The notes beneath the pieces are model-generated. The model searched no databases and was not told the origin of the DNA. It was given only the letters and a program-made list of their open reading frames with translations. 31,802 nucleotides of DNA from a virus, in the IMG/VR virus record IMGVR_UViG_3300049215_000779, positions 1 to 31,802 of that record. One strand, 5' to 3'. Within the stretch, counting starts at the first letter, position 1. Every line of letters begins with the position of its first letter. Positions 16,169-24,061 of this stretch are shown here, in pieces. The translations under genes were made by a program, and so were the position numbers.

Positions 16169-17440
16169 TTAGTTCGTCGACAGGACGACGTATCGCGGGT
16201 CCTTGACCATCGCCGTGCCCATCTCGTCGGCGAACAGGCTGAACATCAAGCCGCGGTCGGCCATCTGGTAATCCGTGGCGGTGGCCCGCACGATGGTGAG
16301 CGGCAGGTTCTGCACCCAGGCGAAGGCCTTCGTGAAGTCGCCCAGCCACCAGTAGACCTGAGCATTCGTCGCCGAGAGGTTGAGGCCCGTGGCGTCCGTG
16401 GCCCGCTTGTAGGCGTATTTGCTCGGCGGCAGGAACTCGTAACGGCCGCCGCCCAGCGGGTTGGGGGCGAAGCCGCGGCGGGTCAGGTCGCTGGAGGTGT
16501 TTTCCAGGCCCGTGAAGTTGAACACGTAGCGGCTCGACATTTCCTTGTAGGGCATGACGAGCACCTGCTTCACGTCGATCTCGATCGGCTGGCCCGTTTC
16601 CTGGTCGGTCATCTGGGCAAAGAGCTGATTGGCAGCGTTGAAATTCGTCCAGTCGCTCAGGGCGTTGCCGGTGATCTTGTTGATCCAGTTGCCGCTGGTC
16701 AGGTACGTGTTGTAAGTCGTACCGTCGTACGTGTAGGTGTTGGTCACACCGATGACGCAGTCGGTGATCAGATACTCCTTGCGAAGCCCCAGCGTCTCGC
16801 TGGCGGTCTCGGCCTGGGTCAGCAGCTCGCGCGTCAGGTCGAACATCACGGCCTCGCGCGTCACGTCGACGCCGTTGCCGCGGTTGATCGTGATCGGGCT
16901 GGTAACGTACCGCTCGCTCACGTTGATCCGATGGTGCGGGTTGCCGGGCTTGCGCTCCTCGGCCGTGTCGCCCACCATGCCGATGCCGATCAGCTTTTCC
17001 TGACGCTTGTTCGACGGGATGGTTTCGACGACGTTGGTGAGCACGAACATCGGGCGCGTGTACATTTCGAGCATGCGGGCTTCGAGCAGCCCCGCCGTGG
17101 CGGCGTTGAACGCGCTGATGTTGGCGAATTGACTAGGGACAATGTCGGCGCCGGCTTCCATCACGTCGCCCGTTTCGCGATGCGCGCGGCACGACTGGCC
17201 CAGCGCCCGGTCGAGCGATTCGCCGTCGCAGCCAAGGAAGCCTTTGGCCAGTTCCTTGACCGAGAGCATCGACGGCTTCCAGGGAGCATCGCTTTCCAGC
17301 ACCGGCTGGTCGAGTTCCTGGTCCCAGTAGCGGGCTCCCGTTTCCGGGTTTTCCAGGCCGAGGAGCTGGTAGACCGTATGGACGGCGCCGACGGCCCCGT
17401 CGCGCTTGACGATCGTGGCAATTTGTTCGCTGTTCAACAT
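16169..17440 (-). CDS. Major capsid protein (423 aa)
   Basis: Builds the icosahedral shell; length and features fit the Mu gpT-like/HK97-fold group. Seen: N-terminal helix and arm (MLNSEQIATIVKRDGAVGA), then a helical NISAFNAATAGLLEARMLEM segment. An ETIPSNKRQEKLIGIGMVGD stretch precedes a long beta-rich body, which includes AEERKPGNPHHRINVSERYV (E-loop-like), a spine helix (FDLTRELLTQAETASETLGL) and LVMPYKEMSSRYVFN. The end is PRYVVLSTN. There is no hydrophobic leader. The ATG is preceded by GGCAAAACC without a clear Shine-Dalgarno. Gene order protease/scaffold, probable decoration protein, major capsid protein supports the call. Confidence 0.85.
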   Translation of the reverse strand: MLNSEQIATIVKRDGAVGAVHTVYQLLGLENPETGARYWDQELDQPVLESDAPWKPSMLSVKELAKGFLGCDGESLDRALGQSCRAHRETGDVMEAGADIVPSQFANISAFNAATAGLLEARMLEMYTRPMFVLTNVVETIPSNKRQEKLIGIGMVGDTAEERKPGNPHHRINVSERYVTSPITINRGNGVDVTREAVMFDLTRELLTQAETASETLGLRKEYLITDCVIGVTNTYTYDGTTYNTYLTSGNWINKITGNALSDWTNFNAANQLFAQMTDQETGQPIEIDVKQVLVMPYKEMSSRYVFNFTGLENTSSDLTRRGFAPNPLGGGRYEFLPPSKYAYKRATDATGLNLSATNAQVYWWLGDFTKAFAWVQNLPLTIVRATATDYQMADRGLMFSLFADEMGTAMVKDPRYVVLSTN

Positions 17441-17469
17441 GGTTTTGCCGTGATGAGTAGGTTGGTGGT

Positions 17470-17550
17470 TAAAGGATGAAGGACGAAGGATGAAGGATGA
17501 AAGGAAGAGGTGAAGTTCAAACCTTCATCCTTCCGCCTTCATCCTTTTTT
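17470..17550. repeat. Heptad inverted repeat K (GGATGAA family)
   Basis: The left arm (17470-17502) is AAAGGATGAAGGACGAAGG then ATGAAGGATGAAA. The right arm (17522-17550) is CCTTCATCCTTCCGCC then TTCATCCTTTTTT. The two arms differ at a few heptamers. It lies between the decoration-candidate and major capsid genes. Confidence 0.9.
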
Positions 17551-17551
17551 G

Positions 17552-18463
17552 TTACGGGCTCATGGGCGGGGTATAGAAGATTTCAAACGTCACGCTCCCC
17601 GCCGTGAGAGCGTTCGCATTGCAGCCCGTCAGGGCGAACGTAGCGACGGGCGACAACTCGCTGGCGACGGCGCCATAGGTGTTGCCCGCCATCGAGCCGA
17701 TCGGCCCGGCCGCGAACACGCTCTGCGAGGTGTTGCCGCTGAAGGCCCCCAGCGTGCCCGTGACGCCCAGCTCGACGGTCGCGGCCGAGAGGCTTGGCCC
17801 GGCCAGGGCGGTTGCCACGTAGGCCCGCCAGCCGGTCGCAACCGCGCCGGCGGGGATCTTGCCGGCGAACGTGTACGTGCCCGTGGTTGAGCTGCCGGTC
17901 AGCGCCGAGTAGGACGCCGTCTCACGCAACACGCCCTCGAACACCTGGGGACTGCTCGGCGCGTAGGTGAACAGGTTGCTAACGAGCAAGCACCGAATCG
18001 TGGTGACCGCCACGCCGCCGCTGTCCGCAATCACCATCCCGATTGCGCAGCAGGGGTCGGTCACTTGCTGGACGCTCTGGCTTTGAATCCCGTTGTTGCC
18101 GCCGTTCTCCGCGACCCCGACCAGCATCCCGGGGATGTACACCTGTGACGGCACGGTGACATCGCCCACCCAGATCGGTGTCACGTCCGTGTTCATTTCG
18201 TCGTTCGTGCTGTTACTCGACGACAAATGCCGTTCGACGGACACGCCCGCAAAATTCTTTGCAAACAGGCGTTGGTTGCGGGCGGCCGTGCCCTGGTCGG
18301 GCATGCTCGCGGCGGGGTAAGCCACGTCGGCGGTGAGTCCGGTCGGCAGCGGGTACGGGCTCGACGGACAGAGAAAGATCAAGTCGTTTTGCTCGATGTC
18401 GACCCCGCCGTCGTACGGCAACGTGATGTTGCCGAGTCGCGGGAACGCGAAGGTCATGGTCAT
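17552..18463 (-). CDS. Capsid decoration protein candidate (303 aa)
   Basis: The place between protease/scaffold and major capsid genes is typical for decoration or head-stabilising proteins. Seen: beta-rich, low-charge sequence starting MTMTFAFPRLGNITLPYDGG, without a signal peptide. The central part has VYIPGMLVGVAENGGNNG, then AIGMVIADSGGVAVTTIRCL. The C-terminus is Gly/Ala/Ser/Thr-rich and ends VTFEIFYTPPMSP, looking like a jelly-roll or Ig-like fold. The ATG has AAAGGA about 8 nt upstream. I do not recognise a named family; decoration protein is inferred from order and composition. Confidence 0.65.
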   Translation of the reverse strand: MTMTFAFPRLGNITLPYDGGVDIEQNDLIFLCPSSPYPLPTGLTADVAYPAASMPDQGTAARNQRLFAKNFAGVSVERHLSSSNSTNDEMNTDVTPIWVGDVTVPSQVYIPGMLVGVAENGGNNGIQSQSVQQVTDPCCAIGMVIADSGGVAVTTIRCLLVSNLFTYAPSSPQVFEGVLRETASYSALTGSSTTGTYTFAGKIPAGAVATGWRAYVATALAGPSLSAATVELGVTGTLGAFSGNTSQSVFAAGPIGSMAGNTYGAVASELSPVATFALTGCNANALTAGSVTFEIFYTPPMSP

Positions 18464-18524
18464 GGGGGGATCCTTTGGTTGCTAGGCCGTCTGGGTCATG
18501 GTGGCGGTTATCAGTTGTTCTTTC

Positions 18525-18603
18525 GTGGAGGGTGGCGGGTGGTGAGTGGAGGGTTGATTTTTCTTCTGTCTCCCTTCACCCTCCACGCTCCACGCTCCAC
18601 CCT
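18525..18603. repeat. Heptad inverted repeat L (GGGTGGA family)
   Basis: The left arm (18525-18553) is GTGGAGGGTGGCGGGTGG then TGAGTGGAGGG. The right arm (18571-18603) is CCCTTCACCCTCCACG then CTCCACGCTCCACC. The loop of about 18 nt is T-rich. It lies between protease/scaffold and the decoration candidate. Confidence 0.9.
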
Positions 18604-18607
18604 GGCT

Positions 18608-19744
18608 TCAGCGTCGCTGCAGGCCGGACGCGAGCCTCTTGAGGTCGTCTTTGGTTCGCGGCTTGAGGCCGGTCGGCAGTTTCTCGGGAGGTTGCTCGCT
18701 CTCCAGCGTGTTGGCCGGAACGCTCTTGGGCTTGGCCTTGCCGGCCGCCGGGGCGGCAGGCAGGTTGGCAAACTCGGCGATCAGCGCCTTGCGGTCGTCC
18801 TCGCTTTCCAGCGCGGCGACGGCCGTGATGCGGGCCTTGGTCGGCTCGACCTTGGCCGCCTCCAGCGCGTCGCGGGCCTTCTCGCGCCGCTCGTATCCGG
18901 CCAGCCGCTGCCTGGCGTCGGCCAGCTCGGAGGCTTGCTGCCTGGCCCTCTTTTCCTTGACGCTCTCCTGCCCTTCGTCCTCGTCGTCGCCGGCGTCTTC
19001 GCCGTTCACCGCGGCGTCGACGTCGTCTTCGACCTGCAGCAGCGTTTTGGCGAGCTGGGCGATGCGGCGGGCCTTGTCGGCCGGGTCGCCCTCGTCTTCG
19101 TCAAAGATTCTGGCGGCGGCGTCCAGGAACATCTGCTTAACCGTGGCCGGCGATTCGGGGGCCGGGTCGAGGTTGGCAACGCCGTCGCCGCCGCCAGGTT
19201 GGGAACCGTCCATGTAACCCTCGCTTTCGCTTTCAAAAATCCCGTTCGTCGTCGCCGGGCGACATACCAGGTCGACGGAGCGAACCGTGTTGATCGACTC
19301 GCACACGCGGCGGCCGTCGTCTGCGACCAGCCAGTCCACGTGGGCGTTGTGGGAGAGCCCAAAATTTTCGGGGAACCGCTCGGCGGCCTCGCAGACCATT
19401 TCCGCCAGGGGGTGCGCCTTGATGTACGGCATGTCGCCGCGCAGTCCGTCGTCGTCGTTTACGTTCTGCAGCCGGCCGAAGAGCGATTCAAACGGGCGGT
19501 CGTCGGCCACCTTTTCGCGCGACGGATGACTGATGTTAACCGAGCGGCCTTCGTATAAAACCTTGGCCTTGGTCAGCACGGACTGCGGGTACGTGCGGTT
19601 GTTTCGCGACTCGTTGCCGATGATCTTGACGCCGTAGATGATCCCCTTCTCGCGATCGACGCGCAACGGCTTGTCGCCCGTGGTGAACTCCAGGGCGTCG
19701 ACACCTTTCTCGTACTTGGGAAACTTTTTGAGTGTTGTTGGCAT
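18608..19744 (-). CDS. Prohead maturation protease fused to scaffold (378 aa)
   Basis: Processes the capsid during maturation and serves as assembly scaffold. Seen: an N-terminal protease domain (about 1-170) whose GLSHNAHVDW (His132 or His135) and NTVRSVDLVCRPAT (Ser156) match the His...Ser pattern of herpesvirus-type (S78/U35-like) prohead proteases. The N-terminus contains VKIIGNESRNNRTYP, and NISHPS around 69-74. The second half (about 180-378) is Ala/Glu/Asp-rich, with an acidic run (EDAGDDEDEGQES) and helical coil segments, as expected for a scaffold. The ATG has AAGGA about 7 nt upstream. A shorter internally initiated scaffold-only product (as lambda Nu3) is possible but not shown. 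Confidence 0.85.
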   Translation of the reverse strand: MPTTLKKFPKYEKGVDALEFTTGDKPLRVDREKGIIYGVKIIGNESRNNRTYPQSVLTKAKVLYEGRSVNISHPSREKVADDRPFESLFGRLQNVNDDDGLRGDMPYIKAHPLAEMVCEAAERFPENFGLSHNAHVDWLVADDGRRVCESINTVRSVDLVCRPATTNGIFESESEGYMDGSQPGGGDGVANLDPAPESPATVKQMFLDAAARIFDEDEGDPADKARRIAQLAKTLLQVEDDVDAAVNGEDAGDDEDEGQESVKEKRARQQASELADARQRLAGYERREKARDALEAAKVEPTKARITAVAALESEDDRKALIAEFANLPAAPAAGKAKPKSVPANTLESEQPPEKLPTGLKPRTKDDLKRLASGLQRR

Positions 19745-19753
19745 GGTTGTCCT

Positions 19754-19806
19754 TCAAAGGATGCAGGCGAAGGATGAAAGTGCTTGTATTCATCCTTCAT
19801 CCTTTT
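19754..19806. repeat. Heptad inverted repeat M (GGATGAA family)
   Basis: The left arm (19754-19779) is CAAAGGATGCAGGCGAAGG then ATGAAAG. The right arm (19789-19806) is TTCATCCTTCATCCTTTT. It is more degraded than the others. The right arm overlaps the 3' end of the portal gene and encodes its last residues. Confidence 0.85.
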
Positions 19807-21442
19807 GTCGCGCGCCGTCGGCGAGCTCCTCCTTAAAGTTCAGCCCGTCGTTGGCGGCCATCGTGGCCGGCGACATGGCGCCCGCCGACACGAGAATCTG
19901 GTCGGCTTGCACCTCTTTCAGCCGGTCCCGCACGGCCACGCGCGGCGGCCTGATGACGAGGTGAACCGCGTGCCGAAGCGTGGGAAAGTCGATCTCGCCT
20001 AGCGTGCCGGCCGCGCAGGCGAACTCGAGCACCTTCCACAGGATGCGTTTGTGCGACCTCGCGTAGAACTGCTGTTTGCGGCGGACGGCTTTTTCAAACG
20101 GGCTGCCCGCCTCCAGGATGCTGGCGTAATCGTTGTTCGCCGCGCTGCCGGTGACCATGTGTTCGGGCATCTGCCAGCGGACGGCGAGCGAGCGCATCAT
20201 GGCCTCATACACGATCACGAAATTGGACGCGTTGGCCGAGCCCATGGGGGCCGCGCGGTAGATGCTGCCGTTGGGCGTGTAGAGCACCGTCCCCGGATCG
20301 TACTTCGCGGTCTGGTTGACCCGCGTTCCCGTCTGGGTCTGCTGGCTGTACGGCCCGGCCGACTGATCGGCGGTCAGGTTGGTGACCGTCGGCGGCAGCG
20401 TGCCGGCCGCCGTCTCGACGATCCAGGCGATGGCCGCCTGGATGCTGGCCCCGGTGCCCATGTTCCGCAGCAGTTTGCGGGCGGCCTCCAGCATCACCTG
20501 GGCGCAAAAGAAATCGCTCAGTCCGCGTTTCACCTTGCGGGCGACGTTCACCTTGGCGTGTTCGACCCAGCAGGCGGATCCGCTGGGCGCCGCGTACCAG
20601 GGGCACTTGCCGCCCGGCAGGTAGTCCCAGTCCTGCGGGTTATTCGTCCACTGGACGTAATAGCCGTGAATGCTCTCGGTGTCGTCGGCCCTGGCGTGAA
20701 CGCCGAAGCTCCAGTTGTCGGCGCCCTCGTAGTCGAGCCACTCGCTGATGTCGTTGCTTTTGGCCGGCTCGGTGACTTGCTCGGGCTCGACGATGCGTCC
20801 CTCCACGCGTCCGTGCCCCTGATGCCAGAGGCCGTAAAAATACTCGCCGTCGGACCGGCTGCGGAAGAACAGCTCGGCGTCGACGTCGCCCACGAAATCG
20901 TTGTCTTCAATGAACCGGTCGACGACGCGTTGGCAGCGGCGGGCCAGCTCGTCGTGTCCGCCGCTGCGGTCGAGGCACTTGTAGTCAAACCCTTCGCCGA
21001 CCGTGTAGTTGGTGAGGTGTTCGAGTATGCCGACCGCGTTGGGGTTAAAGTTCGCCAGGAGGCGGGCCGTGCCGCGGATCGCCGCCAGCTCGGTCTCGGT
21101 GGCGAACATCGGCCGGTTGCGGCCGTCCTGGCGGTCGGATCGCGTCGACAACCAGGACGATTGCTGGGCGGGGCCGTAACCGTAGCCGACTTCTCCGATG
21201 TAGTCGGACGGGTTGACGAAGAGCGAGTCGGGGTCGGCAAAGTCTTCGAGCACGGAGGCTCTCTCGACTCGCGGGCTGGGGAGCGCAGACGGCCCGAACC
21301 TGGCGCAGGCCAGCGCTCGAAGCTGTTGTTCTTGCTGGGCGATTTCCAGCCGCAGCGAGTTTTCGTTGCGGGTGCGTTTCAGCTCCCGCATCCGCTCTCG
21401 TTGGTCGCCGCGCCGCTCAGTTGTCTCGCTCGCACCATTCAT
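19790..21442 (-). CDS. Portal protein (550 aa)
   Basis: Forms the dodecameric packaging vertex. Seen: a long helical N-terminal tract (RRGDQRERMRELKRTRNENS) and RPMFATETELAAIRGTARLL. A central region follows with TNYTVGEGFDYKCLDRSGG, FFRSRSDGEYFYGLWHQGHG and IVEPEQVTEP. Then comes a KVKRGLSDFFCAQVMLEAAR helix, typical of the stem of lambda-type portals. The C-terminal part carries RWQMPEHMVTGSAANNDYAS, EKAVRRKQQFYARSHKRILW and VIRPPRVAVRDRLKEVQADQ. It is first in the operon, before the protease. The ATG at 21442 has no Shine-Dalgarno; an in-frame ATG at 21391 is an alternative start. The last residues (QKDEG) and the stop come from heptad repeat M. Confidence 0.85.
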   Translation of the reverse strand: MNGASETTERRGDQRERMRELKRTRNENSLRLEIAQQEQQLRALACARFGPSALPSPRVERASVLEDFADPDSLFVNPSDYIGEVGYGYGPAQQSSWLSTRSDRQDGRNRPMFATETELAAIRGTARLLANFNPNAVGILEHLTNYTVGEGFDYKCLDRSGGHDELARRCQRVVDRFIEDNDFVGDVDAELFFRSRSDGEYFYGLWHQGHGRVEGRIVEPEQVTEPAKSNDISEWLDYEGADNWSFGVHARADDTESIHGYYVQWTNNPQDWDYLPGGKCPWYAAPSGSACWVEHAKVNVARKVKRGLSDFFCAQVMLEAARKLLRNMGTGASIQAAIAWIVETAAGTLPPTVTNLTADQSAGPYSQQTQTGTRVNQTAKYDPGTVLYTPNGSIYRAAPMGSANASNFVIVYEAMMRSLAVRWQMPEHMVTGSAANNDYASILEAGSPFEKAVRRKQQFYARSHKRILWKVLEFACAAGTLGEIDFPTLRHAVHLVIRPPRVAVRDRLKEVQADQILVSAGAMSPATMAANDGLNFKEELADGARQKDEG

Positions 21443-21519
21443 GATTGGCAGATGTACGAGCGAACTGTGCTACTTTGCAATGGAGCTTTTTCGAGTCTTT
21501 AGCAACAAAAGAGACACTT

Positions 21520-21700
21520 AGGAACGGACAAGAAATAATTTCCGCGTTTGCTACCCAAGGCGAGCGGGAGGCGTCAGCGTCCCGGTAAGTCCGAATCAGG
21601 CGCCGGGTATGGCGTCCCGGACGGTTCGATGGCACTACCGGGAGGCTGACGCCTCCCGCTCGCCAACGCGATTTGCGGAAGTTGTTTTTCGTTCGTTCCT
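21520..21700. repeat. Composite inverted-repeat element (181 bp, MITE/REP-like)
   Basis: Inner arms at 21559-21587 and 21636-21664 match as inverted repeats at 28 of 29 positions, beginning GGCGAGCGGGAGGCGTCAGC. The outer arms are more diverged: AGGAACGGACAAGAAATAA at 21520 against the complement of TCGTTCGTTCCT ending at 21700. The element sits upstream of the portal gene. It looks like a non-autonomous mobile palindrome and does not encode a protein. Confidence 0.75.
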
Positions 21701-21717
21701 TACCTAGTGCGCTCAGA

Positions 21718-21946
21718 CATCCGCCTTGTGCGGATGGTGAACAAGATGGCGAGCTACGCCGGCGCCAAATGTGATTGCTTAGGCCCCATCCAGCTCGCCT
21801 GGATGGTGAATAAGATTGCGCTTTTGGCCACCCATCGCAGAAAATCTGCTTCACCATCCAGGCGAGCTGGATGGGGCCGTGGCTGCGTTGCTGTGGTCGG
21901 TCTAGCTCACCATCTGCTTCGCCATCGAGGCAAGCTCGATGGGGTC
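21718..21946. repeat. Array of palindromic units with a perfect 29-bp inverted pair
   Basis: The arms at 21782-21810 and 21850-21878 are perfect inverted repeats, starting GGCCCCATCCAGCTCGCC. Each arm also contains its own small palindrome (CATCCA...TGGATG). Related units lie at about 21719-21752 (CATCCGCCTTGTGCGGATGG) and 21910-21946 (CATCGAGGCAAGCTCGATGG). The spacer and unit tails share GGTGAA(C/T)AAGAT. No gene was found in this stretch. Confidence 0.7.
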
Positions 21947-22089
21947 GAATCGGCGGCAATTGTTTTTTTCATGCTAAAGAGCTATTTTTCTTTGATATTT
22001 GGGCGTTGCTTGCCATGTGAGTAAGCTCCTCACGGTGGTTGATGCGGAGACCGTTGACCACGGGCAGAGCCGTATGTGGCGCGGGCCGC

Positions 22090-22121
22090 CCTCACCCTAA
22101 CCCTCTCCCAACGGGAGAGGG
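22090..22121. repeat. Short palindrome CCCTCTCCC-AAC-GGGAGAGGG
   Basis: A 9-bp perfect stem with a 3-nt loop (22101-22121), preceded by CCTCACCCTAA. This is a common bacterial intergenic palindrome. With no T-run following on either strand, a terminator role is unclear. Confidence 0.7.
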
Positions 22122-22219
22122 TACTAGCTAGTTGTTCAAAGCGACGTTGACGTTTCGCGCCCCGTCTGGCAGTTTTCGCGAATTGACGTGTAAAACGCAG
22201 AACAAACGGGGAGGAAAAC

Positions 22220-22732
22220 ATGAGGGCGACGAGCGAACGCTCCGAAGCCGAAATCATTCTCGGCGAACTGATCGAACTGCATATGGCGGGGCAAGTGGGC
22301 ACCGTGCAGGAGCGGCTGGGCGAAATCTCCCGCCGGCACTGGGACGGTAAGAACTATGTGCCGACGAGAATGGTCCGAGAGCGGCCGACGGACGCCAGCC
22401 TGATCCTGGTCACCGAGTTGGATGAGTTCGGGCTCGGCTATCGCGAGACGAACACGCTGGCCCACTGGCTCGTCTCGACCGCCAGACAAGCGGGCCGCGG
22501 CGAGGCCGGCATGGAGTGTCTGCAGCTCGATTACCTGTGCCACTTCTCCGCCGACGATCTGCTGGCGATTCCGCAGTTCGGCCCCGGGGCCGTCGAGTCG
22601 GTGCGCGTGGCGCTCGACGCCGCGGGCCGCGCCTGCCGTCCCCGCCGCCTGGTGCGCCTGCGCGGCGACCAGGCGTGGCAGCCCGACATCGCAACCCTCT
22701 GCCGCCGGATCTTGGAGAAACAGAAAAGGTGA
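22220..22732 (+). CDS. Helix-hairpin-helix / RNAP alpha-CTD-like protein (170 aa)
   Basis: A possible DNA-binding or transcription-related protein. Seen: an N-terminal helical region (SEAEIILGELIELHMAGQVG) with a short WDGKNYVPTRM segment, then a domain ending at 109-132 (FSADDLLAIPQFGPGAVESV). That segment reproduces the helix-hairpin-helix pattern of the RNA polymerase alpha C-terminal domain (DLL.I..FG...V..V). The C-terminus is very basic (RACRPRRLVRLRGD). GGGAGG lies about 5 nt upstream of the ATG, a strong ribosome-binding site. It stands alone between repeat-rich stretches and could be host or phage in origin. The fold assignment is from motif reading only. Confidence 0.6.
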   Translation: MRATSERSEAEIILGELIELHMAGQVGTVQERLGEISRRHWDGKNYVPTRMVRERPTDASLILVTELDEFGLGYRETNTLAHWLVSTARQAGRGEAGMECLQLDYLCHFSADDLLAIPQFGPGAVESVRVALDAAGRACRPRRLVRLRGDQAWQPDIATLCRRILEKQKR

Positions 22733-23163
22733 CGGCGGGCGGCGGAAACCGCGCCGTAGGCATCATGCTGGAGAGTGATACATCACGCGACGCGTGATTA
22801 AGCCCTGGCGACAGGCACGCGAAGGGTTCGCTCACGCGGAGTGTGAGGCCTACTATACGCTCTGCTTCCCGCTTGGCACCGAATTCTGCCAGACTTTGTT
22901 GTGGGCCGTACAGTAGCCATCACGCTCCGCGTGATGTAAGCCCGGACAGGCGCCGGGTCCTAACGAACGTTGTCCCCGTTCGCGGCCTCGATTGGAATTC
23001 GCTAAAATCTATCCTCGGGGCCGGCAGGTTTCAGTCAGGCTGCGAAGCCTGTTTCTGCTCACCGCAATGGCGGCCTTCGCGTCGCTGCCCGTGGCCACGC
23101 GAGGGTTCCCTCACGCGGAGCATGAGGCCTACTATACGCTCTGCTTCCCGCCTCGGACTCTTT
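22733..23163. repeat. REP palindromes and long direct repeats left of the RAYT
   Basis: This stretch holds no clear gene. REP-like palindromes lie at 22781-22805 (CATCACGCGACGCGTGAT), 22831-22872 (CTCACGCGGAGTGTGAG followed by GCCTACTATACGC), 22918-22943 (CATCACGCTCCGCGTGATG) and 23109-23151 (CCTCACGCGGAGCATGAGG). A longer unit that includes GCCTACTATACGCTCTGCTT recurs here and again at 23921-23962, right of the transposase. Confidence 0.8.
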
Positions 23164-23844
23164 TCAAAGCGGCCTGGAGTAATGCTTGAACTCGTGGTCT
23201 CGTAAGCGTGCCTTTCGCGGATTGTCGGCAATGTATCGCCGCAAATATGCGAACTGGTCTTCACTCCGCACCAGATGGTCGAAGTCATCTTGCCAGAAAC
23301 GCCCGTGTTGCTTTAGCCGCCTGTTGATGTGGGTTGCGCTGTAGCGTTTCCAAGACTCGCACTGGTTTAGCAGGGCGTCCTCGTCGCGGAACGCCGCCAG
23401 CAAATGAATGTGGTTTGGCATCACGACGAAGTCAAGCATGAGGTAGCGGTCGTTGTCAAAGTGTCGCAAACTCTTGGCGACGATTTCGGCCAGTTCGGGC
23501 GTTCCGAGCACACGCGCCCCATGACAGTCGTCGAGCGTGTCCTGCCAGCGGTTCCAAAACGCTTCCAAAAACGCGCTGACCAGCCGCCGATCGAGTTCAT
23601 AAAGCTTTTCGCGCCAGTTCGGCTGGGCCGGATCGATCGCGTGCGCACGCAGCCAACGATCGCGGTCGGCGAACCACTTCTTGATAACCGTGGCGGGCAT
23701 GGAGTCAAGCGTTCGCCAGGTGATGAACGCCACGGTACCCGGTTGCGACCAATGGGGCAGCTTTCGCTCGACGATGGCGACGTCGGCCTCGCGGTCAAAG
23801 AGGTGAAACGGCAGCAACGGCTCGTGGGGTCGTTCGGCGGTCAT
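23164..23844 (-). CDS. REP-associated tyrosine transposase (RAYT, Y1/HUH family, 226 aa)
   Basis: A single-stranded-DNA HUH nuclease that acts on REP palindromes. Seen: LPHWSQPGTVAFITWRTLDS near the N-terminus, the HUH motif in VVMPNHIHLL (His145, His147) and the C-terminal YIADNPRKARL, whose Tyr204 is the likely catalytic residue. I chose the ATG at 23844 because the longer reading (to 23910) runs into a REP palindrome. GAGGG lies about 9 nt upstream. The gene is surrounded on both sides by REP palindromes with the same core (CACGCGGAGCGTG or its complement), the arrangement called a REPtron. It is a probable host-type element and is not expected to be part of the phage. Confidence 0.88.
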   Translation of the reverse strand: MTAERPHEPLLPFHLFDREADVAIVERKLPHWSQPGTVAFITWRTLDSMPATVIKKWFADRDRWLRAHAIDPAQPNWREKLYELDRRLVSAFLEAFWNRWQDTLDDCHGARVLGTPELAEIVAKSLRHFDNDRYLMLDFVVMPNHIHLLAAFRDEDALLNQCESWKRYSATHINRRLKQHGRFWQDDFDHLVRSEDQFAYLRRYIADNPRKARLRDHEFKHYSRPL

Positions 23845-24061
23845 TCCTGGTTCCCTCACGCGGAGCGTGATCACCGCAAAGGTGGCCTTCGCGTCGCTGC
23901 CCGTGGCCACGCGAAGGGTCCCTCACGCGGAGCGTGAGGCCTACTATACGCTCTGCTTCGCGCCTCGTCCGGCATTCCGCCAGACTTTGTTGTTGGCCGT
24001 ACAGTAGCCATCACGCTCCGCGTGATGTAAGCCCGTGGCGCTCCTGGAATAGACGGCTCGC
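23845..24061. repeat. REP palindromes right of the RAYT
   Basis: Palindromes at 23854-23877 (CCTCACGCGGAGCGTGATC), 23921-23962 (CCTCACGCGGAGCGTGAGG plus the TACTATACGC unit) and 24009-24034 (CATCACGCTCCGCGTGATG). The block from about 23869 to 24034 repeats, with small changes, the sequence at 23058-23155 and 22840-22943. It abuts the methyltransferase stop codon. Confidence 0.8.

Noticed and set aside
18227-19558. 443-codon plus-strand frame opposite the protease/scaffold
   Set aside because: It is a mirror of the protease and decoration genes, with low-complexity Gly/Val/Arg composition and no recognisable domain.
20051-21502. Long plus-strand open frame (483 codons) opposite the portal gene
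   Set aside because: It is antisense to the portal, which has clear portal-like composition and order; the GC-rich codon bias produces long mirror frames.
22992-23105. Possible remnant of a planctomycete membrane protein start (VRLRSLFLLTAMAAFASL)
   Set aside because: The motif resembles a common planctomycete N-terminal segment but the frame runs into REP sequence with no good start; I could not support it as a gene.
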